From contig NZ_CP156081.1 in the NCBI RefSeq assembly GCF_039830135.1, positions 310,001 to 374,000 of the forward strand: DNA of 64,000 nucleotides. Direction: 5' to 3'. This document shows, one piece after another, positions 1-8,097 of this stretch; the stretch's first letter is position 1, and each line of letters starts with the position of its first letter. Below the pieces are notes generated by a model, which saw nothing but the letters and a program-made list of their open reading frames with translations, ran no database searches and was not told the DNA's origin. The translations under genes and the position numbers were made by a program. Source of the stretch: Defluviimonas sp. SAOS-178_SWC (GTDB lineage: Bacteria; Pseudomonadota; Alphaproteobacteria; Rhodobacterales; Rhodobacteraceae).

Positions 1-469
1 CGCCTTCGTTGACCGCCGAGGCGCCCTGCCAGAAGGCGTCGAGGCAGTCCGTCTCGGACATCGCAGGGCCCTCGGTGAAATCCGCCGTCGGCTGGCCGAG
101 GCTGAGTGCGATGACCGAAAGCTCCGCCCCGTTCACCGCGCAAAGTTGGTTGATCGCCGCGCCGCCCGCTTCGAAATTCGCCACCATCTGGGCGGTCACT
201 TCCTGCGGATAGGGGTTCACTCCCTGCGCGCAGACGCCGTGGTTCCCGGCAAAGACGAGCGCTTGCGCCGTCCAGATCTCAGGCCGGGCCGTCCCGCGCC
301 AGGCGGCCATGAACTCGGCGATCTGTTCGAGCCGGCCAAGCGAGCCTGGTGGTTTGGTCAGCGAGTTCTGACGCATCCGCGCGGCTTCCGCGGCGTGGTC
401 GTCGGCGACGGGCAGCTTGTCCGCGAGATTCGGGATCTGCGAGAGAGAGGTGAGGCGCGGAAACGTCAT
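1..469 (-). CDS. cobT: Nicotinate-nucleotide--dimethylbenzimidazole phosphoribosyltransferase, 3' part off window
   Basis: This is the N-terminal ~156 residues of the enzyme that makes alpha-ribazole phosphate from DMB and nicotinate mononucleotide, the nucleotide loop of cobalamin. Reading the minus strand from the ATG at 469 gives a start near MTFPRLTSLSQIPNL. The family signatures TKPPGSLGRLE and FAGNHGV..GVNPYP follow, and the frame is open to the window edge. It lies one base after the cobU stop, so the two are co-transcribed. The P. denitrificans name is cobU. It fits with bluB, the DMB synthase, 4 kb away. Confidence 0.93.
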   Translation of the reverse strand, partial: MTFPRLTSLSQIPNLADKLPVADDHAAEAARMRQNSLTKPPGSLGRLEQIAEFMAAWRGTARPEIWTAQALVFAGNHGVCAQGVNPYPQEVTAQMVANFEAGGAAINQLCAVNGAELSVIALSLGQPTADFTEGPAMSETDCLDAFWQGASAVNEG

Positions 470-470
470 G

Positions 471-977
471 TCATTTCACTTTCAGGGGCAGGCCCGCAAC
501 GGCAAGGTGGACTTCGTCCGCCGCCGCCGCGACCCATTGGTTGAGAAGCCCGGCCGCATCGCGGAATTCCCGGGCAAGGGCATTGTCAGGAACGATACCA
601 GATCCGACCTCGTTGGTGACGATCACGACCGGGTCGCGCTGCGCGGGCAGGGTGGCGATCAGCGCCTCGGCGGCGTCGCGCCAGTTATCCCCGGAAAGCA
701 TGACATTGGTCAGCCACAGCGTCAGGCAATCGACAAGACGCGGGCCCCGCCTGTCAGTCGCGGCCAACGCGCCGACCAGATCGCGCGATTCGGCGTGCGT
801 CACCCACTCCGCCCCACGCCGCGACTGGTGGTCGGCGATGCGCGCGGCCATCTCGGGATCATGCGCCTCGGCGGTCGCGATGTAGACGGCGGGCCGGCCC
901 AAGGACAGCGCCATCGTCTCGGCAATGCCGCTTTTGCCCGAACGCGCACCGCCGGTAATGAGTATCGTCTTGCCCAT
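471..977 (-). CDS. cobU: Bifunctional adenosylcobinamide kinase / adenosylcobinamide-phosphate guanylyltransferase
   Basis: The product phosphorylates adenosylcobinamide and transfers GMP to give AdoCbi-GDP, the activated substrate for cobalamin synthase. The 168 aa protein starts MGKTILITGG and has the P-loop GGARSGKS at residues 9-16. The family pattern continues with YIATAEAHDPEM, the kinase region LVDCLTLWLTN and VTNEVGSGIVPDN. Length is normal for the family (the P. denitrificans name is cobP). It is the first gene of the leftward unit with cobT and diverges from the phosphatase gene at 1029 over about 50 bp. Confidence 0.95.
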   Translation of the reverse strand: MGKTILITGGARSGKSGIAETMALSLGRPAVYIATAEAHDPEMAARIADHQSRRGAEWVTHAESRDLVGALAATDRRGPRLVDCLTLWLTNVMLSGDNWRDAAEALIATLPAQRDPVVIVTNEVGSGIVPDNALAREFRDAAGLLNQWVAAAADEVHLAVAGLPLKVK

Positions 978-1028
978 GGTCCGCTCTCAAAGCAGAAACG
1001 GCCCGAACGTGGAAGGGAGAATGCGACC
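978..1028. promoter_or_regulatory. Divergent intergenic region between cobU and the phosphatase gene
   Basis: These 51 bp must hold transcription and translation signals for leftward cobU and possibly for the rightward cobC-pduX-cbiB-cobD-bluB unit. A purine-rich Shine-Dalgarno (GGAAGGGAGA) ends about 9 bases before the GTG at 1029. No convincing -35/-10 pair could be picked by eye. Confidence 0.4.
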
Positions 1029-1607
1029 GTGGGTGTCGCCGCCGCGACAGAGTTGATCCTGATCCGTCACGCGCCCGCGTTGACGGGTGGGCGGCTTTGT
1101 GGCCGTACCGATGTTCCGGCCGATTGCGGCGACAGGGGCCGTGTCGCTGCCCTGCGCGCCGCGGTCGGCGTGCCGGATCGCATCGTCACGAGTCCGGCGC
1201 TGCGTTGCCGCCAGACGGCCGCCGCCCTCTGGCCGGTCGAGGTCGATCCTCTGTCGGACGCCGCCTTGTGGGAGCAGGATTTCGGCGATTGGGAGGGGAG
1301 GGCGCCCGACGCGCTTCCCGACCTCGGGCCGCTCAGTCCCGCCGCCTTGGCCCAGCATCGACCGCCCGGCGGCGAGAGTTTCGCCGATCTTTGCGCGCGG
1401 GTGGCACCCGCCCTGATCGGGGCCGCGACGGGCGGACGGGTCGCCATCGTCGCGCATGCCGGCACCGTCCGGGCCGGCCTGGCGCTCGCGCTCGGTTCGG
1501 TGCCGCGGGCACTGGCGTTCGACGTGGCGCCACTGTCCTTGACCCGGCTGTGGGCGTTGCCGGATGGCGGATGGTCCATCGCCACCGTCAACTGGTGCCC
1601 GGCATGA
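1029..1607 (+). CDS. cobC: Histidine phosphatase, probable alpha-ribazole phosphatase
   Basis: This is a phosphoglycerate-mutase-like phosphatase, inferred to remove phosphate from alpha-ribazole-5'-phosphate (or adenosylcobalamin-5'-phosphate). The open frame extends far upstream, but the GTG at 1029 has a good Shine-Dalgarno and gives VGVAAATELILIRHAP. RHA contains the catalytic His. Other family signs are CRQTA, EQDFGDWEG with the acidic residue, and the second His in VAHAGTVRAG. The stop overlaps the next start (ATGA). The salvage name is CobC, and Rhodobacter literature uses BluF-type names. The family is certain; the substrate is inferred from neighbours. Confidence 0.82.
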   Translation: MGVAAATELILIRHAPALTGGRLCGRTDVPADCGDRGRVAALRAAVGVPDRIVTSPALRCRQTAAALWPVEVDPLSDAALWEQDFGDWEGRAPDALPDLGPLSPAALAQHRPPGGESFADLCARVAPALIGAATGGRVAIVAHAGTVRAGLALALGSVPRALAFDVAPLSLTRLWALPDGGWSIATVNWCPA

Positions 1608-2425
1608 CAGAACGGGTCGTCCGCGTTTCCGGACATTTCGGAGAACTGCTGCAAGGCCGGATAGGGCCGGATGGCCCGGTCGCCCTGATCTCTCTGCCCT
1701 GCCCGGCGCTGGAGCTGGAGGCGCGGTTTCAGCCAGGGCGCGGGTTTTCGATTCATGGCGGCGGCCAGCGGTTGCTGACGCCGGAGCGGGCGCGGCGGTT
1801 TCTGGACGGCCTCGGCCGGCCGCTTGCCGGGCAGGTGACGATGCGGGCGGCGATGCCGGCGGGCGGTGGCGCAGGCGCGTCTACGGCCGCGCTGGTGGCG
1901 CTGGCGCGGCTCGCCGGCGCACGGCTGACGCCCGAAGCGCTGGCCAGCGCCGCGATCGCGAGCGAAGGCGCAACCGATCCCCTGATGTTCCCCTCGGCGG
2001 AGCGGCTGCTTTGGGCGTCTCGGGCGGGGCGTGTGCTCGCGCATTTGCCTGCCCTGCCACGTTTCGATGTGATCGGTGGATTCTACGGCCCGCCGCGCCG
2101 GACCGAGGCGCGGGACATGGCCTTTCCCGACATCGCCGACCTGATGGAGCCGTGGCGACACGCGGCCTTGGCCGGACAATCTGCGGCCTTGGCGGAGCTT
2201 GCGGGCATTTCGGCGTCGCGTACACTGGCGCTGAGGGGGCCGGACGAAGACCCGACGGCCGAGCTTGCGGCCCGGCTTGGCGCGGCGGGACTGGTCATCG
2301 GCCATACCGGGTCGGCGCGCGGGCTGCTGTTTCTGCCGGGCCGGATCCCTGATCGCGCGGCGCCGGTCCTGCGCGAGGCAGGCCTGCGCGGGATTGTGCG
2401 ATTTCGAGCGGGAGGGTGCGGATGA
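1604..2425 (+). CDS. pduX: GHMP kinase, PduX/BluE-type L-threonine kinase
   Basis: The likely reaction is ATP-dependent phosphorylation of L-threonine to L-threonine-3-phosphate, the substrate of the PLP decarboxylase encoded downstream. The 273 aa protein starts MTERVVRVSGHFGELLQGR. The GHMP ATP-binding glycine/serine motif PAGGGAGASTAALVAL lies near residue 90. The C-terminal IGHTGSARGLLF matches the GHMP C-terminal pattern. It overlaps its neighbours by 4 bases on both sides. Context between an alpha-ribazole phosphatase and cbiB/cobD supports threonine kinase over other GHMP functions. Confidence 0.83.
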   Translation: MTERVVRVSGHFGELLQGRIGPDGPVALISLPCPALELEARFQPGRGFSIHGGGQRLLTPERARRFLDGLGRPLAGQVTMRAAMPAGGGAGASTAALVALARLAGARLTPEALASAAIASEGATDPLMFPSAERLLWASRAGRVLAHLPALPRFDVIGGFYGPPRRTEARDMAFPDIADLMEPWRHAALAGQSAALAELAGISASRTLALRGPDEDPTAELAARLGAAGLVIGHTGSARGLLFLPGRIPDRAAPVLREAGLRGIVRFRAGGCG

Positions 2426-3363
2426 CAGGCGCTGCGATCATGGTAGTCGCGCTCGGGATCGACGCGCTGATTGGCTGGCCGCCGCGGCTCTACGCCCTGA
2501 TCGGCCATCCGGTCACATGGATCGGCGCCCTGATCGGCGCGCTGGATCGCTGGATCAACCTCGATGGCGGCGACGAGCGTGCGCGCCGGGTGGCTGGCGT
2601 GGTCGCGGCACTGGTCGTCATCGGGACCGCTGCCGCAATGGCGTTTCTGGTGGCCTCCGTTCTCCCCGACGGGTGGCCCGGCGTAGTGCTTGCCGGCGTT
2701 CTCGCCTGGCCCCTCATCGCCATGCGGTCGCTCCGCGAGCATGTGGAAGCGGTGGCGGCGCCGCTTGCCGCCGGCAACCTTGATGCGGCGCGGCGTGCGG
2801 TGGCGATGATCGTCGGGCGTGATCCGAACCAACTCGACCAGGCGGGAGTGGCTCGGGCCACCCTTGAAAGCCTTGCGGAAAACACCTCGGACGGGATCGT
2901 GGCGCCGGTCTTCTGGGGGGTGATCTTCGGATTGCCTGGCATCGCCGCCTACAAGGCGATCAATACGCTCGATTCGATGATCGGTCACCGGAGCGAACGT
3001 TACGCGGCCTTCGGATGGGCTTCGGCGCGGATCGACGACGTCGTAAACCTGATTCCGGCGCGACTGACCGGGCTGCTCTTTGCCGCCGTGTCCACCCGTC
3101 CCCGGGAAGCGCTCACGACGATGTGGCGCGATGCGGGGCATCACCGCTCCCCGAATGCCGGGTGGCCGGAAGCGGCTCTCGCGGGTGCGCTCGATATCCG
3201 GCTTTCCGGCCCGCGTGTCTATGGCGACCGCGTGGCGGAGGAGCCCTGGGTCAATCCCGGCGCCGCTGATCCGATGCCGGCGGATATCGGCCGGGCGCTG
3301 AAACTCTTCCAGTTCGTAATGCTTGCCCTGACGCTGATCGCTGCGGTATGCGCGCTGATCTGA
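2422..3363 (+). CDS. cbiB: Adenosylcobinamide-phosphate synthase (membrane)
   Basis: CbiB (cobD in P. denitrificans naming) joins the aminopropanol phosphate arm to adenosylcobyric acid. The ATG at 2422 overlaps the pduX stop; a GTG two codons earlier is an alternative start. The ~313 aa protein has several hydrophobic segments (residues 1-30, 55-100, 160-185 and the C-terminus). Family motifs are IDALIGWPPRLY, HPVTWIG, ESLAENTSDGIVAPVFW and YKAINTLDSMIGH. It acts in the inner membrane directly downstream of the enzymes that make the arm. Confidence 0.93.
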   Translation: MTGAAIMVVALGIDALIGWPPRLYALIGHPVTWIGALIGALDRWINLDGGDERARRVAGVVAALVVIGTAAAMAFLVASVLPDGWPGVVLAGVLAWPLIAMRSLREHVEAVAAPLAAGNLDAARRAVAMIVGRDPNQLDQAGVARATLESLAENTSDGIVAPVFWGVIFGLPGIAAYKAINTLDSMIGHRSERYAAFGWASARIDDVVNLIPARLTGLLFAAVSTRPREALTTMWRDAGHHRSPNAGWPEAALAGALDIRLSGPRVYGDRVAEEPWVNPGAADPMPADIGRALKLFQFVMLALTLIAAVCALI

Positions 3364-3375
3364 CGGAGACAGGGA

Positions 3376-4338
3376 ATGCGCGATCACGGCGGCAATATCG
3401 ACGGCGCGATGGCGCGCCACGGCGGCCGGGCCGACGAGTGGATCGACCTGTCCACCGGGATCAACAGGATTCCCTATCCGTTGCCAGACCTTCCGCCCGA
3501 GGCCTGGACCGCGTTGCCGACGCGCGCCGCGACGGAGGCCCTTATCGCGGCCGCGCGCGCGGCATATGGCACGACTGCCGCAATCCTGCCGGTTGCGGGG
3601 GCACAGGCCGCGATCCAGATGATCCCGCGTCTCGGGCCGCCGGGTCGGGCGCGGGTGCTGGGCCCCACCTATAACGAACATGCGGGCTCGCTTGCCGCGG
3701 CGGGGTGGCAGGTCACGGAGGTCGCCGACCTCGAGGCCCTTGGCGATGCCGACCTTGCCGTCGTCGTCAATCCGAACAATCCCGACGGACGGCGGCATAA
3801 GCCCGAAGTACTTCTGGATATTGCTGGCAGGGTCGGCCGCCTCGTTGTCGACGAGAGTTTCGCCGATCCCGCCCCGGATCTGTCGCTGGCCGCAGAATCA
3901 GGGCGGCCGGGGCTTTTTGTCTTGCGCTCCTTCGGCAAGTTCTACGGCCTCGCCGGGCTTCGGCTGGGCTTCGTCCTCGGTGCCGAGGCCGAGATTGCGC
4001 TGCTGTCAGAGATGGCCGGACCCTGGCCGGTGGCCGGTCCTGCGATCGAGATCGGGCGCGCGGCCCTTTCCGACCGCGACTGGACCGGCACCACGATCGC
4101 CCGCCTTCGCGCGGAGACCGAACGGCTCGACCGACTGGCTGTGCGCGCGGGCTGGACCGTCGCGGGTGGCTGCGAGCTCTTCCGTCTTTATGACACCGGG
4201 AACGCCGCCGCCGCGCAGGACATGCTCGCCCGCCATCGGATCTGGTCCCGGATCTTCCCCTATTCGGACCGCTGGCTGCGGCTCGGCCTGCCCGGGTCCG
4301 AGGCGGAGTGGGCACGGCTGGACGAGGCGATGACCTGA
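3376..4338 (+). CDS. cobD: L-threonine-O-3-phosphate decarboxylase (PLP enzyme)
   Basis: This makes (R)-1-amino-2-propanol O-2-phosphate for the cobalamin arm. It equals Salmonella CobD and P. denitrificans CobC. The 320 aa protein begins MRDHGGNIDGAMARHGG. It has the class I/II aminotransferase fold motifs PNNPDGR (cofactor contact), DESFADPAP and RSFGKFYGLAGLRLG, which holds the PLP-binding lysine, plus a C-terminal arginine region WLRLGLPGSEAEW. The stop overlaps the bluB start (TGATG), showing tight coupling. Confidence 0.93.
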   Translation: MRDHGGNIDGAMARHGGRADEWIDLSTGINRIPYPLPDLPPEAWTALPTRAATEALIAAARAAYGTTAAILPVAGAQAAIQMIPRLGPPGRARVLGPTYNEHAGSLAAAGWQVTEVADLEALGDADLAVVVNPNNPDGRRHKPEVLLDIAGRVGRLVVDESFADPAPDLSLAAESGRPGLFVLRSFGKFYGLAGLRLGFVLGAEAEIALLSEMAGPWPVAGPAIEIGRAALSDRDWTGTTIARLRAETERLDRLAVRAGWTVAGGCELFRLYDTGNAAAAQDMLARHRIWSRIFPYSDRWLRLGLPGSEAEWARLDEAMT

Positions 4339-4961
4339 TGGAGTTCGACCCCGAAGCAGCAGAAGGATTGCGGCAGATCCTCCGCTGGCGCCGCGACGTC
4401 CGCCATTTCCGCCCCGACCCGGTGCCCGAGCAGTTGCTGGAGCGTTTGCGCCAGGCGATGGACTTCGCCCCGTCGGTCGGCAATGCGCGGCCGTGGCGGG
4501 TGGTCCGGGTCTGCGACCCCGGTCTGCGCCGCGCCGTGCGCGATGAGTTCGAGCGCTGCAACGCGCGCGCGGCGGCGGTTTACGACGATGAGACGGCAAC
4601 CGAGTACCGGCGTCTGAAGCTCGCCGGCCTCGATGCCGCGCCGGTGCAACTTGCCGTCTTCACTGTCACCGACCCGGCCGAGGGGCGGGGCCTCGGCCGC
4701 CAGACGATGTCCGAGACACTCCGGCAATCGACGGCAATGGCGATCCACACGCTCTGGCTTGCGGCGCGTGCCGAGAATCTCGGCCTTGGCATGGTCTCGG
4801 TTCTCGATCCCGCGCGGATGGAGCGCCTGTTCGACGCGCCGGACGGTTGGGAATTCAGCGCCTATCTGTGCGTCGGTTGGCCCGAGTTCACGGACGACAC
4901 GCCGCTTCTGCATCGGGTCGGCTGGCAGGAGAACCAGCCGACCGAATGGCAGGAAAGATAG
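4338..4961 (+). CDS. bluB: 5,6-dimethylbenzimidazole synthase BluB
   Basis: BluB cleaves reduced FMN with O2 to make the lower ligand DMB. The 207 aa nitroreductase-fold protein starts MEFDPEAAEGLRQIL. RRDVRHFRPDPVPE and the FMN pocket APSVGNARPWR are typical of BluB, as is GLGMVSVLDP. It is the last gene of the rightward unit and converges on cobQ with about 32 bp between stops. With cobT in the window the cell can attach its own DMB. The enzyme needs oxygen, as does the ring-contraction route in this cluster. Confidence 0.95.
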   Translation: MEFDPEAAEGLRQILRWRRDVRHFRPDPVPEQLLERLRQAMDFAPSVGNARPWRVVRVCDPGLRRAVRDEFERCNARAAAVYDDETATEYRRLKLAGLDAAPVQLAVFTVTDPAEGRGLGRQTMSETLRQSTAMAIHTLWLAARAENLGLGMVSVLDPARMERLFDAPDGWEFSAYLCVGWPEFTDDTPLLHRVGWQENQPTEWQER

Positions 4962-4993
4962 CGTGCGGTTGCATGCCCCGCCCCGCCTCCGGC

Positions 4994-6436
4994 TCAGCGC
5001 GCGAGTTCGATAAGCCCGTCGATATCGAGATGCGCTTCAAGGTGGTCCGCCAGTTTATCGAGTGTTGCCTCGACCGTCGCCCCATAGTGCGTGGTTGAAG
5101 GCGCGCCGAGACGGTTCAGAAAGGCGGCGCGAAATTTGTCCCCCGAGAACATCCCGTGCAGATAGCTGCCCATGATGCGGCCATCGGCCGAGACAGCGCC
5201 TTCCGGATGGCCCTCGACCTCGGCGAAGGGACGCGCCCGGTCGGGGCCGTCGGTCCGGCCGATATGGATCTCGTAGCCGTGCATCGGCGCCCCGGTTGCG
5301 ACGTGCAGGGCTTCCGTCCGGGTCAGCCGCTTGTCCGCGCTCATCACCGTCGTCACGTCGAGAAGGCCGAGACCGGGGGTCGCGCCGGGCGCTCCTTCTA
5401 TGCCGTCGGGATCGGCGATGGCCTTCCCGAGCATCTGGTAACCGCCGCAGATCCCGAGGACATGACCACCCCGGCGGACATGCCCGGCAATGTCGACATC
5501 CCAGCCCTGTTTCCGAAGATAGGCGAGGTCCCCTCGTGTCGATTTAGACCCTGGCAGGATGACCAGCGCGGTATCGCCGGGAATCACCTGGCCGCCGCGA
5601 ACCATCGTCAGGTCGACGCTCGGTTCCAGCTTCAGCGGGTCGAGATCGTCGAAATTCGCGATGCGCGACAATGCGAGGCAGGCGACCTTCAGCGATCCGC
5701 CGCCGGCCGTCCCGCCAAGGTCGAGCGCGTCTTCGGCGGGCAATTTCAATGCATCGGAGAAATAGGGGACGACACCGAAACCGCGCCACCCGGTGCGCGC
5801 CGAAATCAACCGGTAGCCGTCATCGAACAAGGCCGGATCGCCGCGGAACTTGTTGATGACGAAGCCCGCGACCATGCCGACATCGTCAGGATCGAGGACC
5901 GCCTGAGTCCCGACGATCTGCGCGATCACCCCGCCCCGGTCTATGTCGCCGACAAGCACGACCGGGACACCGGCGGCGCGGGCAAACCCCATGTTGGCGA
6001 TGTCACCTTGCCGGAGATTGACCTCTGCCGGGCTGCCGGCGCCTTCGACGATGACGAGATCGTGGGCTGCCCTGAGGCGGTGGAAGCTTTCCAGAACGGG
6101 GTCGAGCAATTGCGGCTTCAGGGCCGAATAGTCTTTGGCGCGAACCGTCGACAGCCGCTTTCCCTGCACCACGACCTGGGCGCCCGTATCGGTCTCCGGC
6201 TTCAGGAGGACGGGATTCATGTCGGTATGCGGCTCAAGCCCTGAGGCCAGCGCCTGCAGCGCCTGCGCCCGGCCAATCTCGCCCCCGTCCACGGTCACCG
6301 CGGCATTGTTCGACATGTTCTGCGGTTTGAACGGCGCCACCGACAGACCCCGCCGTCTGGCGGCCCGGCAAAGCCCTGCGACCAGCAGCGACTTGCCGAC
6401 ATTCGAGCCGCAGCCCTGTATCATCAGGGCCTTCAC
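4994..6436 (-). CDS. cobQ: Cobyric acid synthase
   Basis: CobQ amidates side chains b, d, e and g of adenosylcobyrinic acid a,c-diamide using glutamine and ATP. The 480 aa protein starts [16 protein letters not shown], with the DTBS-like P-loop in the first 16 residues and [11 protein letters not shown] next. The C-terminal class I glutaminase domain has [14 protein letters not shown] with the nucleophilic Cys and a GSYLHGMF His. Length matches the family. It converges with bluB and is preceded by the repeat-bearing gap at 6437-6747. Confidence 0.96.
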   Translation of the reverse strand: MKALMIQGCGSNVGKSLLVAGLCRAARRRGLSVAPFKPQNMSNNAAVTVDGGEIGRAQALQALASGLEPHTDMNPVLLKPETDTGAQVVVQGKRLSTVRAKDYSALKPQLLDPVLESFHRLRAAHDLVIVEGAGSPAEVNLRQGDIANMGFARAAGVPVVLVGDIDRGGVIAQIVGTQAVLDPDDVGMVAGFVINKFRGDPALFDDGYRLISARTGWRGFGVVPYFSDALKLPAEDALDLGGTAGGGSLKVACLALSRIANFDDLDPLKLEPSVDLTMVRGGQVIPGDTALVILPGSKSTRGDLAYLRKQGWDVDIAGHVRRGGHVLGICGGYQMLGKAIADPDGIEGAPGATPGLGLLDVTTVMSADKRLTRTEALHVATGAPMHGYEIHIGRTDGPDRARPFAEVEGHPEGAVSADGRIMGSYLHGMFSGDKFRAAFLNRLGAPSTTHYGATVEATLDKLADHLEAHLDIDGLIELAR

Positions 6437-6483
6437 GATACTCCCCCGGCCTTGCGCGGGCGGAACTTGCGGGAGCCTCCGGC

Positions 6484-6511
6484 GGAGGTATTTATCGGCA
6501 AGATGAAAGCA
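6484..6511 (+). repeat. Left copy of facing ~26-base repeat
   Basis: The copy begins GAGGTATTTATCGGCAAGA and continues TGAAAGCA. It follows a small CCTCC-GGC-GGAGG hairpin. Its reverse complement recurs at 6651-6676 with a single-base indel. Similar motifs following gene ends are, from memory, common in Rhodobacteraceae genomes, so it may be a dispersed terminator-associated repeat. Confidence 0.6.
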
Positions 6512-6650
6512 GGCATGGCCAGTAGATGTCCGCGCCGCACCACAAGCCGGCGAACCGGGGGTGGCGCGGCGCTTTCACCTTGCGCAGTCAACGGGACCTC
6601 TCCCTGTACCGCAGGACCATCTTCATGCTTCATGGTTAAGAAACCGTTGC

Positions 6651-6676
6651 TGCTTTCATCTTGCCATAAATACCTC
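6651..6676 (-). repeat. Right copy of facing ~26-base repeat
   Basis: On the minus strand this reads GAGGTATTTATGGCAAGATG then AAAGCA, matching the left copy except for one missing base. It lies directly after the cobO 3' hairpin in the direction of cobO transcription, which suggests a role at the transcript end. Confidence 0.6.
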
Positions 6677-6681
6677 GGGGG

Positions 6682-6724
6682 GTCGTCCGTTGGTGCGCCA
6701 TTGGTTCGAGAACCAATGGACGAC
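6682..6724 (-). terminator. Compound hairpin after cobO
   Basis: The outer arms GTCGTCC (6682-6688) and GGACGAC (6718-6724) are perfect complements. Inside them CCATTGGTT (6698-6706) pairs with AACCAATGG (6711-6719), and a competing pairing of 6682-6693 with 6713-6724 is also possible. It sits 24 bp past the cobO stop. There is no clear T-run, so intrinsic termination is an inference. Confidence 0.45.
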
Positions 6725-6747
6725 GGGCGCCGCCCCCGGTCGCGGCC

Positions 6748-7380
6748 TCAGAACTCCACGCCCTTCTGGCCCTTGATCCCCGACCGGAACGGATGCTTGA
6801 TCAGGGTCATCTCGGTCACCAGATCGGCGATCTCGATCAGTTCCTCTTTCGCGTTCCGGCCGGTCAGAACGACATGGGTCATGGCGGGCTTTTCCGTCTT
6901 CAGGAACGCCACCACCTCCGCGATGTCGAGGTAGTCGTAGCGCAGCGCGATGTTGATCTCATCCAGCAGAACCATCCGGTTGCGTTCGTCCCGGATCAGC
7001 TCCTTGGCCTTTTCCCAGCCCCGCCGCGCGGCGGCGATGTCCTTTTCCTTGTCCTGCGTTTCCCAGGTGAAGCCCTCGCCCATGGCGAAGAACTGGCAAA
7101 GATCGCCGAAGTTCGCCTCGATCAGGCGCCGTTCGCCGGTATCCCAGGCGCCCTTGATGAACTGCACCACGGCGCAGGGCATCTCGTGCGCGATGCAGCG
7201 CAGGATCATGCCGAAGCCGGAGGAGGACTTGCCCTTGCCGGCCCCGGTATGGACGATGATCAGCCCCTTCTCGCCTTCCTTCGTCGCCATGATCTTGTCG
7301 CGCGCGGCCTTCTTCTTGGCCATCTTCTGCGCATGTCGGGCAGCGTCTTCTGCCGGATCGGTCGGTTTCGGTGCGGCCAT
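6748..7380 (-). CDS. cobO: Cob(I)yrinic acid a,c-diamide adenosyltransferase (CobO/CobA/BtuR type)
   Basis: The enzyme transfers the 5'-deoxyadenosyl group of ATP to the reduced corrinoid. The 210 aa protein has a basic N-terminus (KMAKKKAARDK), then the P-loop HTGAGKGKSSSGFG, and later FIKGAW, MGEGFTWETQD, LLDEINIALRYDYL and VVLTGRNA, all CobA-family signatures. It diverges from the riboswitch-led cobW unit; promoters for both lie in 7381-7430. No riboswitch was seen on the cobO side. Confidence 0.96.
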   Translation of the reverse strand: MAAPKPTDPAEDAARHAQKMAKKKAARDKIMATKEGEKGLIIVHTGAGKGKSSSGFGMILRCIAHEMPCAVVQFIKGAWDTGERRLIEANFGDLCQFFAMGEGFTWETQDKEKDIAAARRGWEKAKELIRDERNRMVLLDEINIALRYDYLDIAEVVAFLKTEKPAMTHVVLTGRNAKEELIEIADLVTEMTLIKHPFRSGIKGQKGVEF

Positions 7381-7395
7381 GGTCCCTTCCGTTGC

Positions 7396-7424
7396 TTGAC
7401 AAGATGGCGCCTCATGCCTCAGGT
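7396..7424 (+). promoter_or_regulatory. Candidate promoter for the first riboswitch transcript
   Basis: A perfect TTGACA at 7396-7401 is followed, 17 bases later, by a poor -10 candidate (TCAGGT, 7419-7424). That would place a transcript start near 7431, exactly where the riboswitch P1 stem begins. The geometry is persuasive but the -10 match is weak. Confidence 0.4.
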
Positions 7425-7430
7425 GAGGCG

Positions 7431-7631
7431 GCGCTGGTTCCTGTCATATAGGCAGGCGAAGAGGGAATGCGACAGGGGGAATGCGACCGAAGGCCGCCCG
7501 ATCCCGAAGCGCAGCCGCCCCCGCGACCGTGACCGGAGAGGTCCCCCGAAGCCACTGGCAGTTGCCGGGAAGGCGGGAGGGCCGCCGGGGCAGATGCCCC
7601 GACATCCGCAAGCCGGGAGACCTGCCAGCGC
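7431..7631 (+). ncRNA. Cobalamin riboswitch upstream of DUF1636-cobW-cobN
   Basis: This RNA matches the adenosylcobalamin aptamer. Features in order are GGGAATGCGACCG, the invariant core GCAGCCGCCCCCGCGAC with GTGACCGG, the B12-box region AGCCACTGGC, GGGAAGGCGG, and the closing AAGCCGGGAGACCTGCC. P1 is formed by GCGCTGG (7431-7437) with CCAGCGC (7625-7631). The first start codon is 106 bases downstream. It should reduce expression of the cobalt insertion and corrin-ring unit when cobalamin is abundant. Whether it acts on transcription or translation is not clear from the leader. Confidence 0.93.
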
Positions 7632-7737
7632 GAGAGGTATGTGACGGCGGACGGGGGGTTCCGCGACCGGCTCGGGTATCGTTCGGTACCCCCGCAGGGC
7701 CGCCCCCTTTCCGCGCCCGAGAAAGGACCGGCCCCGC

Positions 7738-8097
7738 GTGACCGTGACGCTCCACGTCTGTACAACCTGCCGGATGGGCGCGCCCGTACCGGAGGACGAA
7801 CCGCGCCCGGGCGCCCGGCTTCTGGAGGCGCTCGCGGCGGCGGGCGCCCCGGAAGGCGTGCGGATCGTGCCGGTCGAATGTCTTTCGGCCTGCGATCACG
7901 GCTGCAACATCGCGCTCAGCGGTCCCGGTCGCTGGTCCTATGTCTACCGTGGCCTGAACCCCGAGGAGCATGTGGCCGACATCCTCGCCGGTGCCGCCGC
8001 CTATGCCGCCACTGAGGACGGTCTTGTCCCGTGGCGCGAACGGCCCATGATCTTCCGCAAGCAGTCGCTTGCCCGTATCCCCCCGATGGAGAGCTGA
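7738..8097 (+). CDS. DUF1636 CobW-associated cysteine protein, copy 1
   Basis: This 119 aa protein of the DUF1636 (COG5469) family has a thioredoxin-like ferredoxin-type cysteine pattern: C8 and C11 (CTTC), then C48, C52 and C56 (ECLSACDHGC). The start is GTG with GAAAGGA about 10 bases upstream. It is the first gene under the riboswitch and ends right at the cobW start. Members of the family commonly sit in cobalamin loci. A role in metal delivery or electron transfer to CobG is possible but unproven. A second, shorter paralogue closes the same unit at 20716. Confidence 0.85.
   Translation: MTVTLHVCTTCRMGAPVPEDEPRPGARLLEALAAAGAPEGVRIVPVECLSACDHGCNIALSGPGRWSYVYRGLNPEEHVADILAGAAAYAATEDGLVPWRERPMIFRKQSLARIPPMES

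Larger units (their letters stand above)
6437..6747. other. 311-bp gap between cobQ and cobO with facing repeats
   Basis: No credible gene was found here. The interval holds two facing copies of a ~26-base repeat (6484-6511 and 6651-6676) and a compound hairpin (6682-6724) just past the cobO stop. The cobQ start must be served by signals near 6437-6480. The central 140 bp showed nothing recognisable. Confidence 0.6.

Noticed and set aside
1005..1050. Stretch resembling part of a cobalamin riboswitch (GGGAGAATGCGACCG...)
   Set aside because: The CCCCCGCNACTGT core, B12 box and closing AGGAGACC element are all missing; the likeness is limited to a few bases at a Shine-Dalgarno.
2083..3798. 571-aa minus-strand open frame
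   Set aside because: It is antisense to cbiB and cobD, has very high Arg/Pro content and no domain pattern; the plus-strand genes are certain.
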